From Deltaproteobacteria bacterium (GTDB lineage Bacteria; Desulfobacterota; Desulfobulbia; Desulfobulbales; Desulfurivibrionaceae): a stretch of 59,904 bases of DNA. Below the pieces are notes generated by a model that had not been told where the DNA came from, did not search any database, and worked only from the letters and a program-made list of their open reading frames with translations. Position 1 is the first letter of the stretch; every line of letters begins with the position of its first letter. Of the stretch, positions 37,857 to 45,332 are shown one piece after another. The translations under genes were made by a program, and so were the position numbers. The DNA is taken from assembly GCA_021847425.1 (NCBI GenBank), contig JAJZRF010000009.1, forward strand, positions 1 through 59,904, in the 5' to 3' direction.

Positions 37857-38654
37857 TTACTCCTGCGCCAGGGAGATATCCCCGGAGATGACGGTGTGAC
37901 TTTGCCCCTGGCCGTCCCGGATATGGAGGAGCCCCTCTTCGTCCGGGCCAAGGGAGATGCCGGTGATGATCCTCCCTTGGGTGTTCATCCAGGAGACCTG
38001 CCTTCCGGCGTGGATATCCCGCCGCCGCCACTCGGTCAGGATGGAGGGGAAATCCCCCTGTTCCAGCCGGGCCACCACGAGGTCCAGTTCGGCAAGAATG
38101 GCCGCGAGCAGGGGGCCGCGTTCGTAGGCGAGGCCGGTTTCAGCGAGCAGCGAGGTGGCCTTGGCGCGCAGCTCGCCGGGAAACGCCTCCGCCGGGGTAT
38201 TCACGTTGAGGCCGATGCCGATCACCGCCGCAGTCTGCCCGGCTCCGGCCACAGCCTGGGTTTCCGTAAGGATGCCGCCGCATTTTTTGCCGTGCAGGAA
38301 AAGATCGTTGGGCCATTTCAGCCCAGGCTGGCATTGGGTATGGCTTTCCAGCCCCTTGCACAGGGCAAGGCCTGCGGCCAGGGTGAGCTTGGGGAAATCC
38401 GATGGGGCAAGACGCGGGCGCAGGATCAGGGAAAAATAGAGACCGGTGCCGGGCGGCGAATGCCAGGTTCTGCCCGCAAGGCGGCCTCGTCCGGCGCTCT
38501 GGCTGTCGGCCACGATCAGGGTGGAGTCCGGAGCGCCGGTGTTGCTCAGGGCCAGGGCGAGATCGTTGGTTGAGCCGGTGGAGGTGAAAAAGTGGACCGG
38601 GTACCGGCCCAGCTCGCCGGTACGAATCATGGTTTGCCAGAGATCGTTAGGCAT
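37857..38654 (-). CDS. birA: biotin-[acetyl-CoA-carboxylase] ligase
   Basis: BirA attaches biotin to carboxylase carrier domains. The substrate motif STGSTNDLA, the nucleotide loop GRGRLAGRTWHSPPG, KWPNDLFL and GIGLNVNT are present. The 265-residue protein starts at ATG 38654 (MPNDLWQTMIRTGELG) and has no N-terminal helix-turn-helix, so it is a group I ligase without a repressor role. It is the first gene of the pair with the cysteine-cluster protein. Confidence 0.94.
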   Translation of the reverse strand: MPNDLWQTMIRTGELGRYPVHFFTSTGSTNDLALALSNTGAPDSTLIVADSQSAGRGRLAGRTWHSPPGTGLYFSLILRPRLAPSDFPKLTLAAGLALCKGLESHTQCQPGLKWPNDLFLHGKKCGGILTETQAVAGAGQTAAVIGIGLNVNTPAEAFPGELRAKATSLLAETGLAYERGPLLAAILAELDLVVARLEQGDFPSILTEWRRRDIHAGRQVSWMNTQGRIITGISLGPDEEGLLHIRDGQGQSHTVISGDISLAQE

Positions 38655-38692
38655 GATGTATTGACGGCTTCTTTTTAAGATTTTTAGATTTT

Positions 38693-38974
38693 GCTTGCCA
38701 AGCAATCTCAGCAGCCAGAGGTATTTGCTTTATCCTTCTGTTCATTTCTTTGCTTGCCCAAAGAAACGAACCAAAGAAAGGGCACCCTGTGTCTCTTGTC
38801 CCGCCGAAGGCGGGATGCCCTGTGCTCCTCGATGCTGCCGGGAGTTTGCAAACTCGGCTTCGCCTCAAACAGTGCAAACTCCTTTTCGGCAGCCTCTCCG
38901 GTGCTCGGCTGCGGGCCAATGGGATTTTGACTGCATATGAAAACAAAGGACTTAGCTGAGATTGCTTGGTAAGC
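38693..38974. repeat. MITE-like element with 20-bp terminal inverted repeats
   Basis: GCTTGCCAAGCAATCTCAGC (38693-38712) and GCTGAGATTGCTTGGTAAGC (38955-38974) are inverted copies with one mismatch, bounding a 282-bp non-coding element. Its inner part (CAAAGAAACGAACCAAAGAAAGG) resembles a repeat that I recall as widespread in proteobacterial intergenic regions. Only short frames without ribosome binding sites occur. It fills the gap between birA and wrbA. Confidence 0.7.
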
Positions 38975-38994
38975 AGATTTCAGTTTGTGGTGCT

Positions 38995-39606
38995 TTAAGC
39001 CGCCAGTTTTTTGGCGATTTTGGCAACGTGTTGGCCCTGAAACCGGGCGCCGGCAAGCTCATTCTCGCTTGGGGCACGGCTGCCGTCACCCCCGGCGATG
39101 GTGGAGGCGCCATAGGGGGAGCAGCCGGTGATTTCCGTCGAGGTCATCTGGCCCTGAAAGGTGTAGGGCAGGCCGACGATGACCATGCCTTGATGGAGCA
39201 GGGTGGTGTGGAAGCTTAAAATCGTGGATTCCTGCCCGCCGTGCTGGGTATTGGAACTGGCGAACACGCTGCCCGGTTTGCCCACCAGAGCGCCCTTTAC
39301 CCACAGACCTCCGGTGGCATCAAGGAACTGCCGCATCTGCCCGCACATGTTGCCAAAACGGGTGGGGGTGCCGAAGATGACCGCATCCGCCGCGCCCAGT
39401 TCCTCCACCGTGCAGACGGGCACCTGGGCCTGCTGCTTCTGCGCCGCTGTCGCGCCCATCTTCTCCAGCACCGGATCAGGGAGCGTTTCCGGGACACGGC
39501 GCAGAACAGCCTCTGCGCCCTCGACCAAGCGAACCCCTTCCGCGACAGCCTGCGCCATTTTGTAGATGTGGCCGTACATTGAGTAATACACGATGAGTAC
39601 CTTCAT
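38995..39606 (-). CDS. wrbA: NAD(P)H:quinone oxidoreductase, WrbA type
   Basis: WrbA is an FMN flavoprotein that reduces quinones by two electrons and protects against redox stress. The flavodoxin phosphate loop [33 protein letters not shown] and [17 protein letters not shown] match the family closely, and the 203-residue length is normal. AAGGAGGT lies just upstream of ATG 39606. The cassette cluster begins directly upstream of it. Confidence 0.96.
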   Translation of the reverse strand: MKVLIVYYSMYGHIYKMAQAVAEGVRLVEGAEAVLRRVPETLPDPVLEKMGATAAQKQQAQVPVCTVEELGAADAVIFGTPTRFGNMCGQMRQFLDATGGLWVKGALVGKPGSVFASSNTQHGGQESTILSFHTTLLHQGMVIVGLPYTFQGQMTSTEITGCSPYGASTIAGGDGSRAPSENELAGARFQGQHVAKIAKKLAA

Positions 39607-39650
39607 GGGGACACCTCCTTGGGGTGTTGTTTATGCATGCAGTGGTAGTG

Positions 39651-39755
39651 GTAGGTCGGGTAGAGCAAAGCGAAACCCGACACAGGCTTAGGCCGCCGGA
39701 CTCGGCGATTTCAATTGTCGGGTTACGCCCTGACGGGCTAACCCGACCTACGGGC
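39651..39755. repeat. palindromic repeat beside attC-like site, copy 1
   Basis: GTAGGTCGGGT at the left and ACCCGACCTAC at the right are exact inverted arms, with inner AACCCGAC/GTCGGGTT arms and smaller hairpins. The element recurs at 40740-40846 and 41829-41935, next to each HEPN cassette. Copy 2 has one extra base; copy 3 has a diverged middle. Confidence 0.8.
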
Positions 39756-39778
39756 TGACCACTTGTCCTCTTTTTGTA

Positions 39779-39842
39779 GCTTTAACGTGGAATTAACCGG
39801 CTCCGCGCTTTTGCGGAGTCCGGGTTGAATGTCGGGTTAGGC
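39779..39842 (-). repeat. integron attC-like site 1
   Basis: Read on the minus strand, the site begins with the inverse core GCCTAAC (39842-39836) and ends GTTAAAGC (39786-39779). Between them CCGG-A-CTCCGC and GCGGAG-CCGG pair around an AAAAGC loop, leaving one extrahelical A on the minus strand, the mark that sets attC orientation. It follows the HEPN gene, as expected for a cassette. Confidence 0.7.
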
Positions 39843-39905
39843 GAAATGCGTGATGTCAAGACCTGTCCCTTATTTGTGATTTGTGAGTGGCATTATTATG
39901 ATTTG

Positions 39906-40679
39906 TTATTGTGGAAGCTTCATTTTTGCCCCCAACCACTGCAAAGCCAGCTTGCAAGCAGGGTTGCTCTCATTTTTAATGAGGAACTCAAATTTTGTGA
40001 CGCTAGATGAATATTGAATAGGGAATTCGTCGCTTGGGATTTGGCTAGGCGGTTGATTCTCTTCTGCGTGGAACCAAGGGTTGTTCTTCTCAAAAATCAG
40101 GATTAAATCTGGGCTTAAATTTTTGAGGCTTTCATTAATTGGTATCGCGCCAATCCTTCTCCGCAACTGAAATGACAAGCTATCCATTGCGCAGAGATGG
40201 CCTGTGTTGTATTTAACGCCAAAGGCGTTATATCTGTTGTCTGCGCTGCCATGCCTCTCTAGTTCGTCTATGAAGTCCGGGATAGAAAACTTTATTAAAT
40301 GGTGTGATACGCTAGCCTCAACCTGAATGCTCTGGTGTGGCATTATGTCGAGGTCGGCAAGTGAAGTGTCGATTTTGCATGCGGCCTCAAAGAGCTTTTT
40401 TATCGGGTGAGATTTAAATTTTTTGACACCCTCGCCATTCATTAATAGGAAAGCCTTTAAGTATTTCTCTATCGCTTGTGCTGCTGCCCAGTAAAATCCA
40501 CGTGGCAGTCCCTTTTGTGCTAGCAGACGGGACATCAGATAATCCTGATCGCCAGGTACCACAAAAGACTCGTAAATGACATCAACAACGTTGCATTCGG
40601 CGCTTGACTGGATGTGCTCAGGCATGCGTTTGAAGTGGGCTATTTGTTCGCTCATGTCGAAGCTATAAATGAAGCCCAT
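39906..40679 (-). CDS. HEPN-domain protein, cassette copy A
   Basis: The 257-residue protein contains a HEPN-type helical segment (FYWAAAQAIEKYLKAFLLMNGEG, then KSHPIKKLFEAA), a domain common in toxin-antitoxin and RNase effectors. The rest is not recognised. The open frame extends to 40772, but those first 31 codons are palindromic repeat and attC sequence; the first ATG inside the cassette is 40679 (MGFIYSFDM). There is no strong ribosome binding site. The coding sequence is identical to copy B, 1090 bp away, so the duplication is recent. Whether it is a toxin, a sensor or a housekeeping HEPN protein cannot be told. Confidence 0.7.
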   Translation of the reverse strand: MGFIYSFDMSEQIAHFKRMPEHIQSSAECNVVDVIYESFVVPGDQDYLMSRLLAQKGLPRGFYWAAAQAIEKYLKAFLLMNGEGVKKFKSHPIKKLFEAACKIDTSLADLDIMPHQSIQVEASVSHHLIKFSIPDFIDELERHGSADNRYNAFGVKYNTGHLCAMDSLSFQLRRRIGAIPINESLKNLSPDLILIFEKNNPWFHAEENQPPSQIPSDEFPIQYSSSVTKFEFLIKNESNPACKLALQWLGAKMKLPQ

Positions 40680-40739
40680 TCTGTCTTTTTCTGAGTTCAA
40701 GTCGCGCTCTTTTTCTGGTCGGGAAAAGCCTAACAAGTG

Positions 40740-40846
40740 GTAGGTCGGGTAGAGCAAAGCGAAACCCGACATGGGCTTAGGCCGCCGGACTCGGCGATTT
40801 CAATTGTCGGGTTACGCCCTGACGGGCTAAACTCGACCTACGGGCT
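40740..40846. repeat. palindromic repeat beside attC-like site, copy 2
   Basis: This is the same element as at 39651, with one inserted base (CTAAACTCGACC instead of CTAACCCGACC). To its left GCCTAAC (40728-40734) marks the cassette core on the minus strand. Confidence 0.8.
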
Positions 40847-40868
40847 GACCACTTGTCCTCTTTTTGTA

Positions 40869-40932
40869 GCTTTAACGTGGAATTAACCGGCTCCGCGCTT
40901 TTGCGGAGTCCGGGTTGAATGTCGGGTTAGGC
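40869..40932 (-). repeat. integron attC-like site 2
   Basis: This is identical in structure to site 1: inverse core GCCTAAC at 40932-40926 (minus strand), an inner stem with one extrahelical A, and end GTTAAAGC at 40876-40869. It separates HEPN copy B from copy A. Confidence 0.7.
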
Positions 40933-40995
40933 GAAATGCGTGATGTCAAGACCTGTCCCTTATTTGTGATTTGTGAGTGGCATTATTATGATTTG

Positions 40996-41769
40996 TTATT
41001 GTGGAAGCTTCATTTTTGCCCCCAACCACTGCAAAGCCAGCTTGCAAGCAGGGTTGCTCTCATTTTTAATGAGGAACTCAAATTTTGTGACGCTAGATGA
41101 ATATTGAATAGGGAATTCGTCGCTTGGGATTTGGCTAGGCGGTTGATTCTCTTCTGCGTGGAACCAAGGGTTGTTCTTCTCAAAAATCAGGATTAAATCT
41201 GGGCTTAAATTTTTGAGGCTTTCATTAATTGGTATCGCGCCAATCCTTCTCCGCAACTGAAATGACAAGCTATCCATTGCGCAGAGATGGCCTGTGTTGT
41301 ATTTAACGCCAAAGGCGTTATATCTGTTGTCTGCGCTGCCATGCCTCTCTAGTTCGTCTATGAAGTCCGGGATAGAAAACTTTATTAAATGGTGTGATAC
41401 GCTAGCCTCAACCTGAATGCTCTGGTGTGGCATTATGTCGAGGTCGGCAAGTGAAGTGTCGATTTTGCATGCGGCCTCAAAGAGCTTTTTTATCGGGTGA
41501 GATTTAAATTTTTTGACACCCTCGCCATTCATTAATAGGAAAGCCTTTAAGTATTTCTCTATCGCTTGTGCTGCTGCCCAGTAAAATCCACGTGGCAGTC
41601 CCTTTTGTGCTAGCAGACGGGACATCAGATAATCCTGATCGCCAGGTACCACAAAAGACTCGTAAATGACATCAACAACGTTGCATTCGGCGCTTGACTG
41701 GATGTGCTCAGGCATGCGTTTGAAGTGGGCTATTTGTTCGCTCATGTCGAAGCTATAAATGAAGCCCAT
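40996..41769 (-). CDS. HEPN-domain protein, cassette copy B
   Basis: This is a second cassette with the same 257-residue product as copy A; no residue differs over the whole open frame. The same start reasoning applies (ATG 41769, inside the cassette, 50 bases after the GTTAGGC core at 41824-41818). Exact identity of tandem cassettes points to a recent integron-type duplication or unequal crossing-over between the flanking repeats. Confidence 0.7.
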   Translation of the reverse strand: MGFIYSFDMSEQIAHFKRMPEHIQSSAECNVVDVIYESFVVPGDQDYLMSRLLAQKGLPRGFYWAAAQAIEKYLKAFLLMNGEGVKKFKSHPIKKLFEAACKIDTSLADLDIMPHQSIQVEASVSHHLIKFSIPDFIDELERHGSADNRYNAFGVKYNTGHLCAMDSLSFQLRRRIGAIPINESLKNLSPDLILIFEKNNPWFHAEENQPPSQIPSDEFPIQYSSSVTKFEFLIKNESNPACKLALQWLGAKMKLPQ

Positions 41770-41828
41770 TCTGTCTTTTTCTGAGTTCAAGTCGCGCTCT
41801 TTTTCTGGTCGGGAAAAGCCTAACAAGT

Positions 41829-41935
41829 GGTAGGTCGGGTAGAGCAAAGCGAAACCCGACATAGGCTGGGCGGCGAACTCGGGGATCTCAATTGTCGGGT
41901 TACGCCCTGACGGGCTAACCCGACCTACGGGCTGA
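41829..41935. repeat. palindromic repeat beside attC-like site, copy 3 (diverged)
   Basis: The outer arms match copies 1 and 2, but the middle reads GGCTGGGCGGCGAACTCGGGG instead of GGCTTAGGCCGCCGGACTCGG. The element is followed by GCTTTAAC (41956-41963) and then by the IS1182-type element. Confidence 0.75.
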
Positions 41936-41963
41936 CCACTTGTCCTCTTTTTGTAGCTTTAAC

Positions 41964-43757
41964 GAGTCTGTAGAAAAACTCGATTTCAAATGGTTCGCCG
42001 AATGAGGGCGGATTGATTTTTTCGCCGCCTCCGAACTTTGCCAGAACCCGCTTTATTGTCAAACAGTTTCAGCTTTTCCCCGCTGATCATGCAAAACTCG
42101 GCCCGTATCTCGCCACTTTTTTTAGATTATGGACGATGCAGAACAAATTCCACTGGATGTTCACCTTTGTTTTACCCCGCAAGGTAAAACGGTCCAATCC
42201 CATGATGTGGCAGATATTGGCAAAGGGCGGCTCAGCGATGGCAACCCGCATGCTGTACAGGGCACGGCCTGCGGTGGAGTCAATCTTTCGCTTCATCTTT
42301 TCGGTGAAGGTCTCCTTTCCCTTGGCGGATCGACCATGGAAGTAGGCCACCTGCCTGATTTTCGTCCGCTCGGGATGCCGGAGGCATTGCGTGCGGAGCT
42401 TGCAGGGAAGGCAAGCCGACTCCGGCCCCTTGAATTTGGTCGCCAGAAAATTTCTTACCGCGACATTGTTGCCGCTGCGGTACAGGCGTTTTCCTGCCGG
42501 GCAAACGCAATAGCTCAGATCTTCGGGAAAAACAAAATCGGCGGTTGAAAATAAGCCGCTGCTTCTTCCCGCCAGTTTCGCCCGCTCTTTACGGTGTCGC
42601 TCCCTGTACCGGTCGGCATCCACAAAACGCGGGTCACGTTTTCGGAAAAGGTTATCCGCCACATAGGCGTCAATCTCGCTGGTAAACAGCATCTTCATGT
42701 TCTCTTCCGTGTGAAAGCCGCTGTCTGCCGCAAGCTTCGTTTCCGTGAAAATATTCTCGTTCTTGCCGATGGCCTGGAAGTTCTCCCTGGTTCCGTCCAC
42801 CATGGGCTTCAGCAGATCATGCTCCTGGGCCTCGCCGAACGCCTCGGCATGCACGATGATCTGGTGCTTGCCGTCCACCGTGGTCACCCCGTCGTAGCCC
42901 TGGATTATCCCGTGCGAGGTTTTCATCTTGGCCGACTCGTTGTCCGTGATGTTGCTCTTCTTCGGCTTGCCGGTTTTGCCCGGTTTGTCGTCGTTGTCTT
43001 TCAGCCACTCCCTGATTTTTCTGGCCCGCTGCCGCAGGGTTTCCACATACTGTTCTTCCCTGGCAACGATATCCTTGTCCGTCTGCTTGCGGTCCTGTTC
43101 CCGGTGGGTGGTGATGATATGCCCTATGGCCTTCTCCAGCTTGGCCGCCTTTTTCTCGAAATCCGCCCTGGTGCCGCTCCATTCCTTGCTGGCGTTCGAA
43201 GGCATCTTGCAACCGTCGATGGCGAACATCTCCTTGCCGATCAACCCCAGATCGTCGCAGACCAGCAGCACATCTCGGAACAGGTGGATGATTTCCTTGT
43301 CCATGGAGGAGATGAAATCGGCAATGGTGGTGAAATGGGGCCGGGTGTCGGCGGACAGGGCCATGAAGATCACATTCTCCCGGCAGGCCTGCTCGATCTT
43401 CCTGCTGGAGACAATGCCCCGCGAGTAACCATAGAGCACAATCTTCAGAAGAATCCTGGGATCATAGGCAGTGGCGCCGGTCTGATCATTGCCGAAGCGG
43501 GCGTCGAACAAGGAAAGGTCAAGCTCGTGGTCGATGAGGTGATTCAGGGAGTATTCGAAGGTGCCGGGCAGGATCTGCTTGGCGAAGTGGACGGGGATGA
43601 ACTTGCCCTGGGCGTATGAGTAAGGTTTGTACCGTGCCATTGCAATATCCTTTGCTGTGGTTAACCGGTTTCCTTCTTGGATATTGCAGGCATTATACAA
43701 CAATCAGATGTGCAAATACAGTCGAAATTACAATAAGTTAAGTTTTCCTACAGGCTC
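41964..43757 (-). mobile_element. IS1182-family insertion sequence
   Basis: The 1794-bp element is bounded by imperfect inverted ends GAGTCTGTAGAAAAACT (41964-41980) and, inverted, GAGCCTGTAGGAAAACT (43757-43741). AAC flanks it on both sides (41961-41963 and 43758-43760), a 3-bp direct repeat that equals the GTT of an attC core on the other strand. It carries one transposase gene. Confidence 0.8.
42087..43640 (-). CDS. IS1182-family DDE transposase
   Basis: The 517-residue transposase starts at ATG 43640 (MARYKPYSYAQGKFIPVHF). It contains the N-terminal DUF772-like region (YDPRILLKIVLYGYSRGIVSSRKIE), the first catalytic Asp in FAIDGCKMPSNASKEWSG, LAADSGFHTEENM with the second Asp, a cysteine cluster (CVCPAGKRLYRSG...CLPCKLRTQCLRHP) and a terminal IMGLDRFTLRGKTKVNIQWNL segment. 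The gene is intact, so the element may be active. Confidence 0.92.
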   Translation of the reverse strand: MARYKPYSYAQGKFIPVHFAKQILPGTFEYSLNHLIDHELDLSLFDARFGNDQTGATAYDPRILLKIVLYGYSRGIVSSRKIEQACRENVIFMALSADTRPHFTTIADFISSMDKEIIHLFRDVLLVCDDLGLIGKEMFAIDGCKMPSNASKEWSGTRADFEKKAAKLEKAIGHIITTHREQDRKQTDKDIVAREEQYVETLRQRARKIREWLKDNDDKPGKTGKPKKSNITDNESAKMKTSHGIIQGYDGVTTVDGKHQIIVHAEAFGEAQEHDLLKPMVDGTRENFQAIGKNENIFTETKLAADSGFHTEENMKMLFTSEIDAYVADNLFRKRDPRFVDADRYRERHRKERAKLAGRSSGLFSTADFVFPEDLSYCVCPAGKRLYRSGNNVAVRNFLATKFKGPESACLPCKLRTQCLRHPERTKIRQVAYFHGRSAKGKETFTEKMKRKIDSTAGRALYSMRVAIAEPPFANICHIMGLDRFTLRGKTKVNIQWNLFCIVHNLKKVARYGPSFA

Positions 43758-43843
43758 AACGTAGAAGTAACCGGCGCCGCGCGAGGCTGCTCATGAAAAA
43801 GCAACCCTGCCTATTCGGCGTCCGGTTGACTGCCGGGTTGGGC
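43758..43843 (-). repeat. integron attC-like site 3, interrupted at its core by the IS element
   Basis: On the minus strand the inverse core GCCCAAC (43843-43837) is followed by arms AACCGG-A-CGCCG and CGGCG-CCGGTT with one extrahelical A, then by GTT (43760-43758), where the IS begins. The other side of the IS (GCTTTAAC, 41956-41963) supplies the missing end of the core. Confidence 0.65.
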
Positions 43844-43851
43844 GACATTGG

Positions 43852-44217
43852 CTAACCAATGCGATTAGGAAACGATATTTCCAACACAACGCACCCGACA
43901 TCGGTTTTGAATGGCCCATGAAGTTCTCCGGGAGGCCGGCTAGCATAGTGTCCTGTTTCCAGCCACATTTCAAATGCTTTGTCATAAAGGCGGCCACTGA
44001 TGATGAATACTTCTTCAGGGTAGAGATGCGCCTTGCCGCCGAAGGCTGTGGTATCCGCACCCGAAAGAAAGCGGGTCAATTTCGTGTACTCACCTGTCTC
44101 TTCGTCAATACTCAGGGTCAGTTCCTCGGCCATGCCCTCCAGTCCTTTGACGGGCGCCCAGCTTTCCCGTGCTTGTGAAGTCAATACGTTCCAGTAGGTG
44201 GTAGTGGACTTGGTCAT
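43852..44217 (-). CDS. cupin-domain protein (ChrR-like), cassette gene
   Basis: The 121-residue protein is a single cupin barrel: GGKAHLYPEEVFIISGRLYD, then LETGHYASRPPGELHGPF, with potential metal ligands (H, E, H). Such proteins are found as ChrR-like anti-sigma domains or as small dioxygenases and isomerases. The stop lies 8 bp before attC-like site 3, and a GTTGGGC core lies about 40 bp upstream of the start (44264-44258, minus strand), as expected for an integron cassette. Confidence 0.8.
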   Translation of the reverse strand: MTKSTTTYWNVLTSQARESWAPVKGLEGMAEELTLSIDEETGEYTKLTRFLSGADTTAFGGKAHLYPEEVFIISGRLYDKAFEMWLETGHYASRPPGELHGPFKTDVGCVVLEISFPNRIG

Positions 44218-44519
44218 GTATTACTCCGCTGAGTCTGGTGAAGGAACAATTATGTCGCCCAACAAGTTATTCTACGGATCTGGCTATCATGATTTTCGGC
44301 ATGATAGCCAGAAATATACGCGAAAATGGTCCGGCATCCTTGCCGTCTCTCAAGATTCTATGCTGAATCAAGGCGGAGAAGCAATCAAAAACCGGTCAGG
44401 TCGTCTTGTTCCTTAATGTCTCAACGCTGTTGGTAGATTCATTTTTTGAGGAACAGATGAGCAAGGGTGCATCTGAGTTCAGGAGGCTTGCCCGTATGCA
44501 AAGGACAAGAAGAAGGTGT
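44218..44519. other. non-coding gap with a perfect 12-bp hairpin
   Basis: No gene is seen. CTGGCTATCATG (44280-44291) and CATGATAGCCAG (44300-44311) form a perfect stem with an 8-nt loop next to the core-like GCCCAAC at 44258-44264. CCGGTCAGGT (44392-44401) is repeated at 45312-45321, so these copies flank mqsRA. Confidence 0.5.
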
Positions 44520-44933
44520 TTAAGCAGCTTTACCGTGAGCCTTCAGCACCGACAATGCCTCCGGGTCATGATCCAGCAAGACCAGAGCGCTGCTGACAGC
44601 ACGGCTGGGCAACAAGCTGCCGCTTTCGTATTTCTGGAAAGCCCGCGGGCCACCGCCGATCAGAATGCCCGCCGCTTCCTGGGAGAGATGAAGTTTCTTC
44701 CGGATACGACGAATTTCCTCCGGCTCAAGCAGCCCTTCACTGCGAGCCTTGAGGAGATTCAACATTCGGTCGGAAACCTTCATATCCTCCCCGGTATGAA
44801 TACTCTCCTCTGATTGGTCACAATACCAACCTGGCATATCGAAAGTAATGCTCTTCTCTTTGTAGGTAAGAGTCATGGGGCGTACTCCGCGATACATCGG
44901 CGTCCCCGTTTCCGGACAGAGAGGATTAGTCAT
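44520..44933 (-). CDS. mqsA: MqsA-family antitoxin
   Basis: The 137-residue protein has the MqsA layout: an N-terminal part that is zinc-binding in classical members, then a helix-turn-helix Xre-like domain (IRRIRKKLHLSQEAAGILIGGGPRAFQKYESG). Only two of the four classical zinc cysteines remain (C6 and C38; the others are Thr/Ser here: CPETG and CDQSE). It should neutralise MqsR and repress the operon. It overlaps the mqsR stop by 8 bp, and the toxin gene comes first, as in other mqsRA operons. Confidence 0.9.
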   Translation of the reverse strand: MTNPLCPETGTPMYRGVRPMTLTYKEKSITFDMPGWYCDQSEESIHTGEDMKVSDRMLNLLKARSEGLLEPEEIRRIRKKLHLSQEAAGILIGGGPRAFQKYESGSLLPSRAVSSALVLLDHDPEALSVLKAHGKAA

Positions 44934-45243
44934 GGTTTATCTCCTTGAACGACAGCAGCAAAAACTCGGTTACGGCATCGGCGGTAAACTTCACATACAG
45001 CAGACCCACCGGAGACGGGACATGATACACGTCCTGCCATAACCGGGAATCAGCATAAGCCGTCATCGATTTATAGAAATGGCCTCGTTGCATCATCTGG
45101 ATTGTGGCCACAATCTCGGCGCGTCCGTATCCAAGCGCGGCTGCACTGCGAAGCGCTGTGCCTGTAACGGCAAGCCTTTCAGTACTGGCAAAGGTGGCCT
45201 TAAACGCATCAAGATCGTATGTCGGTTTCCGTTTTTCGGCCAT
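44926..45243 (-). CDS. mqsR: MqsR-family mRNA interferase toxin
   Basis: The 105-residue protein is a RelE-like RNase toxin of the MqsR family, which cuts mRNA mainly at GCU sites in studied members. Family landmarks are TGTALRSAAALGYGRAEIVATIQMM, HFYKSMTAYAD, WQDVYH and the C-terminal YVKFTADAVTEFLLLSFKE. The gene starts at 45243 just downstream of a palindromic operator and is translated with mqsA. Confidence 0.92.
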   Translation of the reverse strand: MAEKRKPTYDLDAFKATFASTERLAVTGTALRSAAALGYGRAEIVATIQMMQRGHFYKSMTAYADSRLWQDVYHVPSPVGLLYVKFTADAVTEFLLLSFKEINHD

Positions 45244-45248
45244 GATAA

Positions 45249-45277
45249 TTTTTACACCTTAATGGTGTAGATTGCAA
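45249..45277 (-). promoter_or_regulatory. mqsRA promoter and palindromic operator
   Basis: TACACC (45253-45258) and GGTGTA (45264-45269) form a palindrome with a TTAAT spacer, about 10 bp before the mqsR start, the place where MqsA binds in known systems. On the minus strand TTGCAA (45277-45272) and TAAAAA (45254-45249) with a 17-bp spacer are a possible promoter overlapped by the operator. Confidence 0.6.
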
Positions 45278-45332
45278 GGTAAACGTTCTCCAGATCTCAA
45301 GACCGGCCAAGCCGGTCAGGTTGCCCAACTCT

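Noticed and set aside
39825-40010. 61-codon ORF repeated at 40915
   Set aside because: It lies within the attC-like site and the end of the HEPN gene on the other strand, without a ribosome binding site.
44258-45329. mqsRA as a complete integron cassette
   Set aside because: GTTGGGC-like cores occur on both sides (44258 and 45323), but no attC stem was found after mqsA, so the cassette status is unproven.
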